The notes: a model not told the origin generated them from the sequence alone. Shown: positions 8,570 through 16,670, counted from the first letter of the stretch. The stretch: 38,625 bases of DNA from JAMOBE01 sp039908285 (GCA_039908285.1 JAMOBE010000027.1:1-38625); one strand, 5' to 3'. A program made the numbers and translations.

Positions 8570-9401
8570 TCCGAAGCCGAGGCTTGGGGTGGTGGCGGGC
8601 TCGGGCGAACTGCCGGCCCGCATCGTCGCCGCGTGCCATGCCGAGGGCCGACCGGTCTTCGTCCTGGCCCTCGAGGGTCATGCCGATCCGGCGCTGACGG
8701 CGGATGGGACTCCCCATGCCTGGATTCGCCTCGGCGCCGCGGGGACCGGCCTCGAGCACCTGCGGCGGAACGGCGTCGCCGATCTGGTGATGGCCGGCGC
8801 GGTGCGGCGCCCAAGTCTGGTGGAGCTGCGTCCCGATCTGCGCACCGTCCGCTTCTTCGCCAAGATAGGGCTGAAGGCCTTCGGAGACGACGGCCTGCTG
8901 TCGGCGGTGGCCCGGGAACTGGAGCTGGAGGGCTTCCGCGTGGTGGGGGTGGACCAGATTCTCAGCAACGTGGCGGCGCGGGCCGGTGCCTATGGACGCC
9001 TCGGTCCCGATGCCGACGCCCTGGCCGACATCCGTCGCGGCGTCGTCGTGGCGCGCGGTCTCGGCGCCCTTGACGTGGGCCAGGGGGCCGTCGTGCAGCA
9101 GGGGGTGGTGCTGGCGGTGGAGGCGGTGGAGGGGACGGACGCCATGCTGTCGCGCTGCCGGGCCCTGGCCCGCGAGGGGCTGGGCGGTGTCCTGGTCAAG
9201 GTCGCCAAGCCCGGGCAGGAGCGGCGGGCCGACCTTCCCACCATCGGCGTGGCGACTGTGGAGGCGGCGGCGGCGGCCGGGCTGCGCGGCATCGCGGTGG
9301 AGGCCGGGGCGGCCCTGGTGATCGACGGCGACGCGGTGGCGGCACGGGCGGATGCCCTTGGTCTGTTCGTGGTGGGGCTGGACGCGGACGGACTGCCATG
9401 A
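8559..9401 (+). CDS. lpxI: UDP-2,3-diacylglucosamine pyrophosphatase LpxI
   Basis: LpxI hydrolyses UDP-2,3-diacylglucosamine to lipid X and UMP. It is the unrelated replacement for LpxH used by most alphaproteobacteria. The 280-residue protein starts with the conserved GVVAGSGELP, has VADLVMAGAVRRPSL and the segment FFAKIGLKAFGDDGLLSAV, and belongs to the former DUF1009 family (two-domain metal-dependent enzyme). ATG 8559 lies inside the end of lpxA, and the gene ends in an ATGA overlap with lpxB. The position between lpxA and lpxB fixes the pathway role. Confidence 0.95.
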   Translation: MPPDPKPRLGVVAGSGELPARIVAACHAEGRPVFVLALEGHADPALTADGTPHAWIRLGAAGTGLEHLRRNGVADLVMAGAVRRPSLVELRPDLRTVRFFAKIGLKAFGDDGLLSAVARELELEGFRVVGVDQILSNVAARAGAYGRLGPDADALADIRRGVVVARGLGALDVGQGAVVQQGVVLAVEAVEGTDAMLSRCRALAREGLGGVLVKVAKPGQERRADLPTIGVATVEAAAAAGLRGIAVEAGAALVIDGDAVAARADALGLFVVGLDADGLP

Positions 9402-10600
9402 GTGGCGGGGAAAGCGAGGCCCCCCTCATCTACATCATCGCCGGCGAGCCATCGGGGGACCTTCTGGGCGGTCGGCTGATGGCGGCCCTGAAGGAGGAGA
9501 CCGGCGGGCGGGTTCGCTTTGCCGGTGTCGGCGGCGAGGCGATGACGGCCGAGGGGCTGGCGAGCCTGTTCGACCTTGGTGACATCGCGGTCATGGGGCT
9601 GGTGGAGGTGCTGCCGCGCATTCCGATGGTGCTGCGGCGGGTGCGGCAGACGGTGGCCGACATTCGGATGCTGCGGCCTGCGGCGGTGGTGACCATCGAC
9701 TCGTGGGGCTTCACCGGGCGCGTCGCCAGGGCCATCCGCGAGGGCGGGCCGCCCACGGTGCAGATTCACTACGTGGCGCCCATGGTGTGGGCGTGGCGCG
9801 AGCACCGGGCCGCTCACCTGGCCCAGGTGGTCGACCACCTGATGACCCTCCTGCCCAACGAGCCGCCCTACTTCATCGCCCACGGCCTGGCCACCACCCA
9901 TGTCGGTCATCCGGTGATCGAGAGCGGCGCCGACCGGGGCGACGGTCCGGCGTTCCGGGCGCGACACGGCATCGACCCGACCGCGCCGCTGGTGTGCCTG
10001 CTGCCCGGCAGCCGCCGTGGCGAAACCTCCCGCCTGCTGCCGGTGTTCCGGCAAGTGGTGGAGGCCCTGAAACGCGGGCGTCCTGGGCTGGCGGTGGTGG
10101 TGCCGACGGTGGCGACGGTGGCCGAGCCGGTCCGGGCGGCGGTCGCCGGCTGGCCGGTGCCGGTGGCGGTGGTCCAGGGGGCGGCGGAGCGCTACGACGC
10201 CTTCGCCGCGGCCGACGCGGCCCTTGCGGCATCGGGGACCGTGGCGCTGGAGCTGGCGCTGGCCGAGGTGCCGACGGTCATCACCTATCGGGTGGCGCCC
10301 CTCACCGCCTGGCTGTTCCGCCGGGTGGCCCGGATCCGCTACGCCAACCTGATCAACCTGATCCTCGATCGCGAGGTGGTGCCGGAACTGATCCAGGAGC
10401 GCTGCCGTCCCGACCTGCTGGCGGAGGCGGTGACGCGTCTCCTCGACGACGGGTCGGCCCGCGCGACACAACGGGACGGAGTCCGCGAGGCGCTGGCGAC
10501 ACTGGGCCAGGCGGGGGACAGCCCGAGCCGGAGGGCGGCGCGGCTGGTTCTGGAGGAGGTAAGGAAGAAAGAGGTGGAAGCCGTAGACCAGCCGTCGTGA
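9398..10600 (+). CDS. lpxB: Lipid A disaccharide synthase
   Basis: This GT19-family peripheral membrane glycosyltransferase joins lipid X to UDP-2,3-diacylglucosamine to form the lipid A disaccharide. The 400-residue protein shows IIAGEPSGDLLG at the N terminus, FAGVGGEAM, HYVAPMVWAWRE, LLPGSRRGE at the start of the second Rossmann domain, and SGTVALELALAEVPTVI in the UDP-binding site. The start overlaps lpxI by four bases (ATGA). It is the last gene of the visible lipid A operon; a 76-bp gap without a clear terminator separates it from the next gene. Confidence 0.96.
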   Translation: MSGGESEAPLIYIIAGEPSGDLLGGRLMAALKEETGGRVRFAGVGGEAMTAEGLASLFDLGDIAVMGLVEVLPRIPMVLRRVRQTVADIRMLRPAAVVTIDSWGFTGRVARAIREGGPPTVQIHYVAPMVWAWREHRAAHLAQVVDHLMTLLPNEPPYFIAHGLATTHVGHPVIESGADRGDGPAFRARHGIDPTAPLVCLLPGSRRGETSRLLPVFRQVVEALKRGRPGLAVVVPTVATVAEPVRAAVAGWPVPVAVVQGAAERYDAFAAADAALAASGTVALELALAEVPTVITYRVAPLTAWLFRRVARIRYANLINLILDREVVPELIQERCRPDLLAEAVTRLLDDGSARATQRDGVREALATLGQAGDSPSRRAARLVLEEVRKKEVEAVDQPS

Positions 10601-10676
10601 TCCTCTTTGACGAGGGAGGGGCACAGGGTCCATGCTGCCCGCGACGTCGCGCCAGAGCCAGGGAGAGAATAGAAAC

Positions 10677-11294
10677 ATGGGTGTGAACTGCTGTGCGGGG
10701 GGATGCCATGGCTCGGCCGAAGGCACCGCCCGTTTTCGCAAGGCATTGTGGGTGGCTCTGGCGATCAACGCCGCCATGTTCGTCGTCGAGGTCGTCGCCG
10801 GCCTGGCGGCGGGATCGTCGTCACTGCAGGCCGATGCCCTCGATTTTCTGGGCGACGCGGCGAACTATGCCCTCAGCCTGCTGGTGCTCGGCATGGCGCT
10901 CCGGCATCGGGCGGCGGCCTCGCTGGTCAAGGGGGCGACCATGGGAGCCTTCGGGCTGTGGGTGGTGGGCAGCACCATCCATCATGCCCTGGTCGGCACG
11001 GTGCCGGAAGCGGAGGTCATGGGGGGCGTCGGAGTCGCCGCCCTTGTCGCCAACGCGGTGGTCGCCAGCCTGCTCTATGCCTTCCGCGAGGGCGACAGCA
11101 ACATGCGTTCAGTATGGATCTGCTCGCGCAACGACGTCATCGGCAATCTGGCGGTCCTTGGCGCGGCGAGCGGTGTCTTCGCCACCGGCGCCGGGTGGCC
11201 CGATTTCGCCGTGGCGGGCATCATGGCTGCCCTGGCCCTGAGTGGCGCCTACCAAGTGCTGCGGCATGCCCTGGCCGAGCGACGCCTGGGGTGA
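10677..11294 (+). CDS. CDF-like cation transporter, membrane domain only
   Basis: The protein resembles the transmembrane half of cation diffusion facilitators, which export divalent metals in exchange for protons. It has 205 residues and about six membrane segments. The family's metal-site helices are recognisable as LQADALDFLGDAANY (second helix) and WICSRNDVIGNLAVL (fifth helix); the usual HxxxD/DxxxD ligands are partly changed. The N terminus is Cys/His-rich (NCCAGGCHG), a possible metal-binding patch. The cytoplasmic C-terminal domain of typical CDF proteins is missing. ATG 10677 is preceded by GGGAGAGA at proper spacing; an ATG at 10632 in frame would add 15 residues and lacks a better ribosome site. 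Metal specificity cannot be read from the sequence. Confidence 0.75.
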   Translation: MGVNCCAGGCHGSAEGTARFRKALWVALAINAAMFVVEVVAGLAAGSSSLQADALDFLGDAANYALSLLVLGMALRHRAAASLVKGATMGAFGLWVVGSTIHHALVGTVPEAEVMGGVGVAALVANAVVASLLYAFREGDSNMRSVWICSRNDVIGNLAVLGAASGVFATGAGWPDFAVAGIMAALALSGAYQVLRHALAERRLG

Positions 11295-11471
11295 GTCCCA
11301 TGCCCGAGCCGGTTGCGCATTGATATTTTTCCATTGTCTATCACGCCGAAGGTAATATAGGCTCACCCTGTCGTTCGGGCAGGGGCCTGTGCCGAATGCG
11401 AGTGGGTGCGTGCGTGGCGCGACGGTCTTTTTCGGTGGATTCTTCTATTTCATGACCCTTTGGGACTCCCG

Positions 11472-12227
11472 GTGAGAGCCTACAGTATCGAAAATCTGAA
11501 GTTTCTGATCATCGACCCCAACAAGCACATGCAGTTCCTGTTCAAAACGGTGCTGCGTGCCTTGGGCGCCCGGGATTTCGAGTCGAGTGACAACTCCGTC
11601 GCCGCCGTTTCGCTGCTGAACTCCTTCCGCCCCGATATCGTGATCACCGAACTGGTGACGACGCCGATGGATGGCATCGAGTTCACGAAGGTGGTGCGGC
11701 GGGGGAAGGAGATCCAGAATCCCTTCGTGCCCATCATCATGGCGACCGCCATGGCCGAGGCGCGGGTGGTGGTGATGGCGCGGGACTCCGGCATCACCGA
11801 ATTTCTGGTCAAGCCGATTTCCGCGACGTCGCTTTATCGTCGCATCCATTCCATCATCGACACGCCGCGGGATTTCGTTCGCACGGCCGAGTATTTTGGT
11901 CCCGACCGCCGCCGCCACCAGACGGAAATATCACCGAAGCGTCGCGAGGCCGACCGACTCGCCGCCGAGGCTGCCGCCAGAGAGGCCATGGAAGCCCTGA
12001 GAGTCCAGGCCGAAGCCGACGTGGCCAGGGAGCTTGCCGTCCAGAAGGCCAAGGCACAGGCGGAGCGCAACAGGCAGCTTGCCGCCCAGGCGGATGCGGA
12101 GGCTGCGCGCGCCAAGCAGCTTGCCGCCCAGGCCGAAGCGGCCAGTGCCAGGGAACAGGCGGAACGGGCCGCGCTGTCGCAGGCCGAGGTTGCGGCGATG
12201 CTGGCCAAGAACGCTTCCAAGAAGTGA
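11472..12227 (+). CDS. Degenerate receiver-domain protein with coiled-coil tail
   Basis: The first about 125 residues have the CheY fold pattern: FLIIDPNKHMQ, then RPDIVITELVTTPMDGIEF, then FLVKPISATSLYRR with the conserved Lys. The phosphoacceptor Asp position (usually xxDxxMPxMDG) is Glu here (VITEL), so the domain may be non-phosphorylatable or locked in an active-like state. After DRRRHQTEISPKRR the remaining about 80 residues are almost only Ala, Glu, Arg, Gln and Lys, with the imperfect repeat (R/K)QLAAQA, and are predicted to form a coiled coil. GTG 11472 is chosen because the receiver fold starts four codons later; an upstream in-frame ATG at 11406 would add 22 atypical residues. There is no output domain. 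The function is unknown; it may act by protein contact. Confidence 0.75.
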   Translation: MRAYSIENLKFLIIDPNKHMQFLFKTVLRALGARDFESSDNSVAAVSLLNSFRPDIVITELVTTPMDGIEFTKVVRRGKEIQNPFVPIIMATAMAEARVVVMARDSGITEFLVKPISATSLYRRIHSIIDTPRDFVRTAEYFGPDRRRHQTEISPKRREADRLAAEAAAREAMEALRVQAEADVARELAVQKAKAQAERNRQLAAQADAEAARAKQLAAQAEAASAREQAERAALSQAEVAAMLAKNASKK

Positions 12228-12256
12228 TCCTGGTCAGAATTTCTCTCAGATTTCCG

Positions 12257-13540
12257 TCACGGCAGTCGCCAGCGGCGAATCGACACCATGGCCACCCGCC
12301 CTTTGACCTTCTGTTCCTCGGCGGCCAGGAAGCCCTCGGCGGGCAGGCCGGAGCGGCGCAGGGCAAGCTCGTCCACCACCAGTTCCCCCTCTCCGGCCAG
12401 GGAACACAGGCGTGCGGCGATGTTGACGCTGTCGCCGATGACGGTGAAGTCCTGCCGGTCCACATGGCCGATGGCCCCCAGGATGACCTCGCCGTCATAG
12501 ACTCCGACCCCTACCCCCCGGACGAGGGGCGTCGCCGCCATTTCGGTGAGGATGTCCTGGGCGGCCCGGATCGCCCGCGCCTCGCGGTCGCCGCCCTCGA
12601 AGCGGGCCAGCAGGGCGTCGCCGATCATCTTGTCCACGTCGCCGCCATGGCGGCGGATCACCTCCACCTGCATGGTCATCAGCCGGTTGAGGAAATCGAC
12701 GGTGGCGCTCGGCGGCTGGAACTCGGCGAGGCTCGAGAAGTCCCGGACGTCGGAATAGAACAGCGTCACGTTGACCCGCACCGAGGGAATGGTGCCATCG
12801 GGGGCCATGCGGGCGGCGCCCGCGGCACTGATCGACACGAAGCGCTCCAGTTGCCGGCGCAGCGCCATCTGCCCGTCGACGCGCTGGTCGATGTCGGCCT
12901 GGGCGCCCCGCACCAGCCGGCGCGTCCATATCCCGAGCGCCACCAGAACCACCATGGAGATTGCCGCCGGCAGGACGAAACTTTTGAGGATCAGATCATC
13001 GAGGACGCTGGCCGGCTCGTAAGTCTCGAACACGACCCTCCGGCCATTTCGGATGGTCACCGGCGTGTAGATCTCGTAATAGGTCAGGCCATCGGCCACC
13101 GTGGTCTCGATTTCCGACTGGTTGGTTTCAAAGACCCGGGTCAGCAGCTCGTTCTCCTCCCGGACGCCGATTTCCTTCGGCTTCGTCGAGTAGATGGCCA
13201 ATCCCTCGCTGGTGAAGATCTTGAGCCGGGAGATGTGGCCGTCGTCGGTGACGCTGGACAGGATCTCGGCGAGCAGTTTGCCGCCCTTGGCCTCGTACAC
13301 CCGACGCGGATCGCTGGAGGCCACCAGGGCGGCCCAGGCTTCGGGCGCCAGATCGTGGGCCAGCTCGGCGATGGCCGCGGAGCGGCGGGAGGTGGTCTCC
13401 ATGTAGACCTTGAGTTCAAGGACCCTCACCCCGAACCAGGTGGTTACCACCAGGATCACGGCCGACAGGACCAACGCCGGCAGAACGCGCCGATCGAACA
13501 GTCGCAGTATGGGATAGGGCCGGTCGTCAAGATGATCCAT
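12257..13540 (-). CDS. Membrane-bound class III adenylate cyclase
   Basis: The 427-residue protein has a membrane helix at about 18-38, an extracytoplasmic sensor region of about 140 residues, a second helix at about 187-207, a short linker without a clear HAMP domain, and a class III cyclase domain from about 250. Catalytic residues are present: the two metal-binding Asp (D264 in FYSDVRDF, D308 in KMIGDAL), the purine-specifying Lys304 and Asp364 (QDFTVIGDSV), and the transition-state Asn373 and Arg377 (NIAARL). Together they predict an active enzyme making cAMP from ATP. ATG 13540 is chosen; ATG 13606 would add 22 residues. The frame upstream of that runs into the tRNA gene. It converges on the receiver-protein gene with only 29 bp between. 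Confidence 0.88.
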   Translation of the reverse strand: MDHLDDRPYPILRLFDRRVLPALVLSAVILVVTTWFGVRVLELKVYMETTSRRSAAIAELAHDLAPEAWAALVASSDPRRVYEAKGGKLLAEILSSVTDDGHISRLKIFTSEGLAIYSTKPKEIGVREENELLTRVFETNQSEIETTVADGLTYYEIYTPVTIRNGRRVVFETYEPASVLDDLILKSFVLPAAISMVVLVALGIWTRRLVRGAQADIDQRVDGQMALRRQLERFVSISAAGAARMAPDGTIPSVRVNVTLFYSDVRDFSSLAEFQPPSATVDFLNRLMTMQVEVIRRHGGDVDKMIGDALLARFEGGDREARAIRAAQDILTEMAATPLVRGVGVGVYDGEVILGAIGHVDRQDFTVIGDSVNIAARLCSLAGEGELVVDELALRRSGLPAEGFLAAEEQKVKGRVAMVSIRRWRLP

Positions 13541-13641
13541 GGCAACACCGGACTGACAACGCATCGCTTCCCACTCGTCGGCGGGACGGGAGCATGATAT
13601 GGACATCGGCGGATAATGTGGTAAGAATATCGCCGGTCGCC

Positions 13642-13728
13642 GGGGGTGTGGTGGAACTGGTAGACACGCTGGACTCAAAATCCAGTGGCAGCGATGCCTT
13701 GCGAGTTCGAGTCTCGCCACCCCTACCA
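13642..13728 (+). tRNA. tRNA-Leu(CAA)
   Basis: An 87-nt class II tRNA. The acceptor stem GGGGGTG pairs with CACCCCT (13718-13724), with one G-U at the end. The D arm contains AACTGGTAGAC. The anticodon stem CTGGA/TCCAG encloses loop CTCAAAA with anticodon CAA at 13676-13678, which reads UUG. A long variable arm (stem GGCA/TGCC) follows, then the T arm GCGAG-TTCGAGT-CTCGC. Discriminator A is followed by an encoded CCA at 13726-13728. The long variable arm and anticodon make leucine the only good identity. Confidence 0.97.
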
Positions 13729-13754
13729 CGACGATGGCCTACCACGACGACGGC
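13723..13754. repeat. Tandem duplication at the tRNA-Leu 3' end
   Basis: Two adjacent 16-bp units, CTACCACGACGATGGC (13723-13738) and CTACCACGACGACGGC (13739-13754), differ at one base. The first unit contains the last bases and CCA of tRNA-Leu. It could be simple slippage or a short trace of integration at the tRNA end. Confidence 0.8.
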
Positions 13755-13790
13755 CCGGCCACGCCGGGATCACCTTCAGCCTCTGAGACC

Positions 13791-14843
13791 ATGAGCGGAC
13801 TTACGCGCGGCGGGGCTTTGCGGTTTCTGGTCGGTGCCGGGGTGGTCGCGGCGGCGCTGGTCGTGGGCGAGATGGCGGCGCGGACGGCACTTCCCGACAT
13901 CGACCCGACGCGCCAGATCCGCTTCGAGGCCGGCCGGGGGGATGCCCCCACCCTGGGGCCGCGCGACGTCACCCTTCGCCAGGTCAAGAACACCGGCGAT
14001 TTCAACGTCGCCGTCCGCTTCAACCGCCATGGCTTCCGCGATGCCGGGGACGTCGCCCTGTCGGGTCCCCGGGACATCGTGCTGGTGGGCGACTCCTTCA
14101 TGCTGGGGTGGGGCGTCGAGGAGGAGGAGCGGACCTCGAACCGTCTCGCCGCCGTGACCGGCCGCACCGTCTACAACATTTCGATCCCGACCGATCTCGA
14201 CGGCTTCGAGAAGTTGTTGGAGCACGCCCGAAGTCTGGGCGGCCGGTTCGGGCATGTGGTGGTTGGCCTCACCATGGAAATGGGCCTGAGGGTCTATGGC
14301 CCACAGGCCACGCCGGCGCTCGCTCCTGCCGCCACGCCAAAGACGGACAATGGGTCGCGCCTCTACCGGCTCAAGGTCTGGCTCAGGGACAACTCGACGC
14401 TCTACTTCGCCCTGACGCGGCAGGTGCACGAGGCTCCGGCGCTGGCGGGGATCGCGGTGCGTCTTGGCCTGGTGACGCCCAACCTGGAGGGCATCCACCA
14501 CCGGGCCTTCTCCGCCGAAGTGGTGGAGTCCACGGCCGACCGGCTGGCCACACTGGCCTCCCGCTACGACACGCTGGCGCTGATCGTGCCGTCGCGGGCG
14601 CTGTGGCATGGCGCCGATACCGGCGAGGAGGAGAAGCGCCACGCCGCCCTGGTCGCCGCCCTGGTCGCCCGGGGCATCGAGGCGGTGGACATGCGACCGG
14701 CGATGGAGTCGTCGGGGCGCCCGCTCGCCTATCACTTCGCCAACGACGGCCACTGGCGCCCGTCCGGCCACGACCTGGCGGCCCGGTTGCTGGCGGACCG
14801 GGTGCGCCGCCGCTGGGGGGGTGGAAATGAACCGACTCCATGA
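13791..14843 (+). CDS. SGNH-fold (AlgX/AlgJ-like) putative glycan O-acetylation protein
   Basis: The 350-residue protein has one N-terminal membrane anchor or signal (about residues 9-30), then a domain with the SGNH hydrolase blocks: the nucleophile in IVLVGDSFMLGWGVE and the C-terminal Asp-His pair in ANDGHWRPSGH. FNRHGFRD before block I is typical of the type that accompanies MBOAT acyltransferases. Such proteins act in the periplasm to transfer or remove acyl groups on surface polysaccharides. The next plus-strand gene is an MBOAT, supporting a shared task. ATG 13791 is preferred because an in-frame ATG at 13734 sits only 5 bp after the tRNA and adds 19 polar residues. The substrate is unknown. 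Confidence 0.75.
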   Translation: MSGLTRGGALRFLVGAGVVAAALVVGEMAARTALPDIDPTRQIRFEAGRGDAPTLGPRDVTLRQVKNTGDFNVAVRFNRHGFRDAGDVALSGPRDIVLVGDSFMLGWGVEEEERTSNRLAAVTGRTVYNISIPTDLDGFEKLLEHARSLGGRFGHVVVGLTMEMGLRVYGPQATPALAPAATPKTDNGSRLYRLKVWLRDNSTLYFALTRQVHEAPALAGIAVRLGLVTPNLEGIHHRAFSAEVVESTADRLATLASRYDTLALIVPSRALWHGADTGEEEKRHAALVAALVARGIEAVDMRPAMESSGRPLAYHFANDGHWRPSGHDLAARLLADRVRRRWGGGNEPTP

Positions 14844-14851
14844 AGAACAGA

Positions 14852-15200
14852 AGCCCTCTCCCCCCCCTTCAGGGGGGCTACCGTATGCGCACAAGTTTGG
14901 GCAGACTTGGCTGTAGGGTGTTCGCTGTAGAAACTATCCGTTTCCCGCCAATAAAGCCCTCCCCCTTGATGGGGGAGGGTTGGGTGGGGGTGATGGTTCA
15001 GCACGTAGGTGCGTCGGGATGAGCCAGATAATTCATCTTTTGTGCGAATATTATTCTGTCTGTGCGCGTTTCGCGGCCACCCCCACCCAAACCCTCCCCC
15101 ATCGAGGGGGAGGGCTTAAGTTTGCTGGAAACTTGTGTGCATACGGTAGCCCCTCGAGGGGGAGAGGGAGTAACGTTTCCGAATACATATTCAGGCTCTG
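14852..15200. repeat. Nested inverted repeat made of palindromic elements (copies 2-5)
   Basis: The gap between the SGNH and MBOAT genes is filled by two module pairs in mirror order. Module A (14854-14898) is a truncated palindrome followed by CTACCGTATGCGCACAAGTTT-like sequence, and it returns inverted at about 15119-15168 with one mismatch in the shared 21-bp stretch. Module B (palindromes CCCTCCCCC/GGGGGAGGG, 14957-14979 with flank to 14992) returns inverted at 15079-15114. About 86 bp of unrelated AT-richer sequence (14993-15078) lies in the centre. The tail 15161-15200 contains CCGAATACATATTCAGG, the same tail as copy 1 before cdsA. No gene is visible in the region. Confidence 0.85.
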
Positions 15201-15206
15201 AGTCCC

Positions 15207-16670
15207 ATGCTGTTCGCCTCGGCCGAGTACCTGTTCGTGTTCCTGCCGCTGGTCGTCGTGGCGACGGCGGCGGCCGTGCGGCTCGGCGGGGCACGGGCGG
15301 CCATGGCGGTGCTGATCGCCGCCTCCCTGGTGTTCTATGGCTGGCACGATCCGGCCATGGTGGCGCTGCTGCTGGCGGGCATGGCGGTCAACTATGCCCT
15401 GGGGGTGCGGCTCGCGGCGGCTCCCTCTCGCGGACTGCTGGCCCTTGGCATCGCCCTCGACCTCGCGGTGCTGGGCTGGTTCAAGTACATGGGCTTCTTC
15501 GCCGGCATCGTCGCCGGCCTCGGCGGTCAGAAAGTGGAGGTAAGCGCCGTCGCCCTGCCGCTCGCCATTTCCTTCCTCGTCTTCCAGCAGATCGCCTGGC
15601 TGGTGGACTGCCGGGCCGGGCGGGCGGTGCGGCTGTCGCCCCTTGATTTCGGGCTGTTCGTCGCCTTCTTCCCCCAGCTCCTGGCCGGCCCCATCGTCCG
15701 TGCCGGTGAGACGCCACCCCAGTTCGCCGCCCCCGGAGCCTTTCGCATCGACCGTCGCGACCTTGGCGTCGGCGTGGCCCTGCTGGCCCTCGGCCTGTTC
15801 AAGAAGGTGGGGCTGGCCGACGGCCTGGCTCCCCTCGCCGATTCGGTGTTCCAGGCCTCCGGCCGCGTCGGCGCCGTCGATGCCTGGGGGGGAGCGCTGG
15901 CCTATACCCTGCAGATCTACTTCGACTTCTCCGGCCTCTCGGACATGGCCATCGGGTCGGCGCGGCTGGTGGGCATCCGGCTTCCGGCCAATTTCCTGTC
16001 GCCCTACCGGGCCACCAGCATCAGCGAGTTCTGGCAGCGCTGGCACGTCAGCCTGTCGCGGTTCCTGCGGGACTATCTCTACATCTCCCTCGGCGGCAAC
16101 CGCAGGGGCCAGGTGCGCCACGTGTCGGCCCTGGTGACCACCATGATGCTGGGTGGGCTGTGGCATGGCGCCGGATGGACCTTCGTCACCTGGGGCGCGC
16201 TGCACGGCGTCTATCTGGCGGTGTACCATTTCTGGCGGCGGACCGCGGGCAAGCGGCTGGCCGCGTCGGGGCTGCGCAGCGCCCTGAGCTGCCTTCTGAC
16301 CGTGGTGGCGGTGGCGGTCGCCTGGGTGTTCTTCCGCGCCGCCAGCTTCACCGAAGCCTCCGGCGTGCTGGCGGGCATGGCCGGCCTCCGGGGACTGGAG
16401 GGCCTGGCGCCACCGTTGCTGGACGGCCACGCCCTGGCCTGGATCGGCGGCCTTCTGGCGGCGGTGTGGGTCCTGCCCAACAGCCTGCAGTGGCTCGCCG
16501 ACCTCGGGCCATGCCTGCCCTCGCCGCAGCTTCCGGCCGCAGCCACGCCCCGCCCGTTCTGGCGTCAGGCCGTGTTCCTGCCGGCGGTGGCGGTGTGGGG
16601 TGCCGTGGCGCTGCTGATCGTGCTCCACCGGGGCGCCAACACCGCGCCATTCCTGTACATGGTGTTCTGA
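15207..16670 (+). CDS. MBOAT family O-acyltransferase (AlgI-like)
   Basis: This polytopic inner-membrane enzyme moves acyl groups, usually acetyl, from a cytoplasmic donor toward a periplasmic acceptor. The 487-residue protein has about 11-12 membrane segments. It shows the AlgI-family landmarks LVFYGWHDP near the N terminus, FKYMGFF, FFPQLLAGPIVRAGE, YFDFSGLSDMAIG, FWQRWHVSLSRFLRDYLYI and the catalytic His in MLGGLWHGAGWTFVTWGALHG. The start is ATG 15207, 6 bp after the repeat tail; no strong Shine-Dalgarno is seen. With the SGNH protein upstream it forms a two-protein O-acylation pair like AlgI with AlgJ/AlgX. No polysaccharide synthesis genes lie nearby, so the substrate must be encoded elsewhere. 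Confidence 0.92.
   Translation: MLFASAEYLFVFLPLVVVATAAAVRLGGARAAMAVLIAASLVFYGWHDPAMVALLLAGMAVNYALGVRLAAAPSRGLLALGIALDLAVLGWFKYMGFFAGIVAGLGGQKVEVSAVALPLAISFLVFQQIAWLVDCRAGRAVRLSPLDFGLFVAFFPQLLAGPIVRAGETPPQFAAPGAFRIDRRDLGVGVALLALGLFKKVGLADGLAPLADSVFQASGRVGAVDAWGGALAYTLQIYFDFSGLSDMAIGSARLVGIRLPANFLSPYRATSISEFWQRWHVSLSRFLRDYLYISLGGNRRGQVRHVSALVTTMMLGGLWHGAGWTFVTWGALHGVYLAVYHFWRRTAGKRLAASGLRSALSCLLTVVAVAVAWVFFRAASFTEASGVLAGMAGLRGLEGLAPPLLDGHALAWIGGLLAAVWVLPNSLQWLADLGPCLPSPQLPAAATPRPFWRQAVFLPAVAVWGAVALLIVLHRGANTAPFLYMVF

Noticed and set aside
13541..13729. Longer adenylate cyclase start inside the tRNA region
   Set aside because: The extension has no membrane or family character and would overlap tRNA-Leu on the opposite strand; starts at 13540 or 13606 are sufficient.
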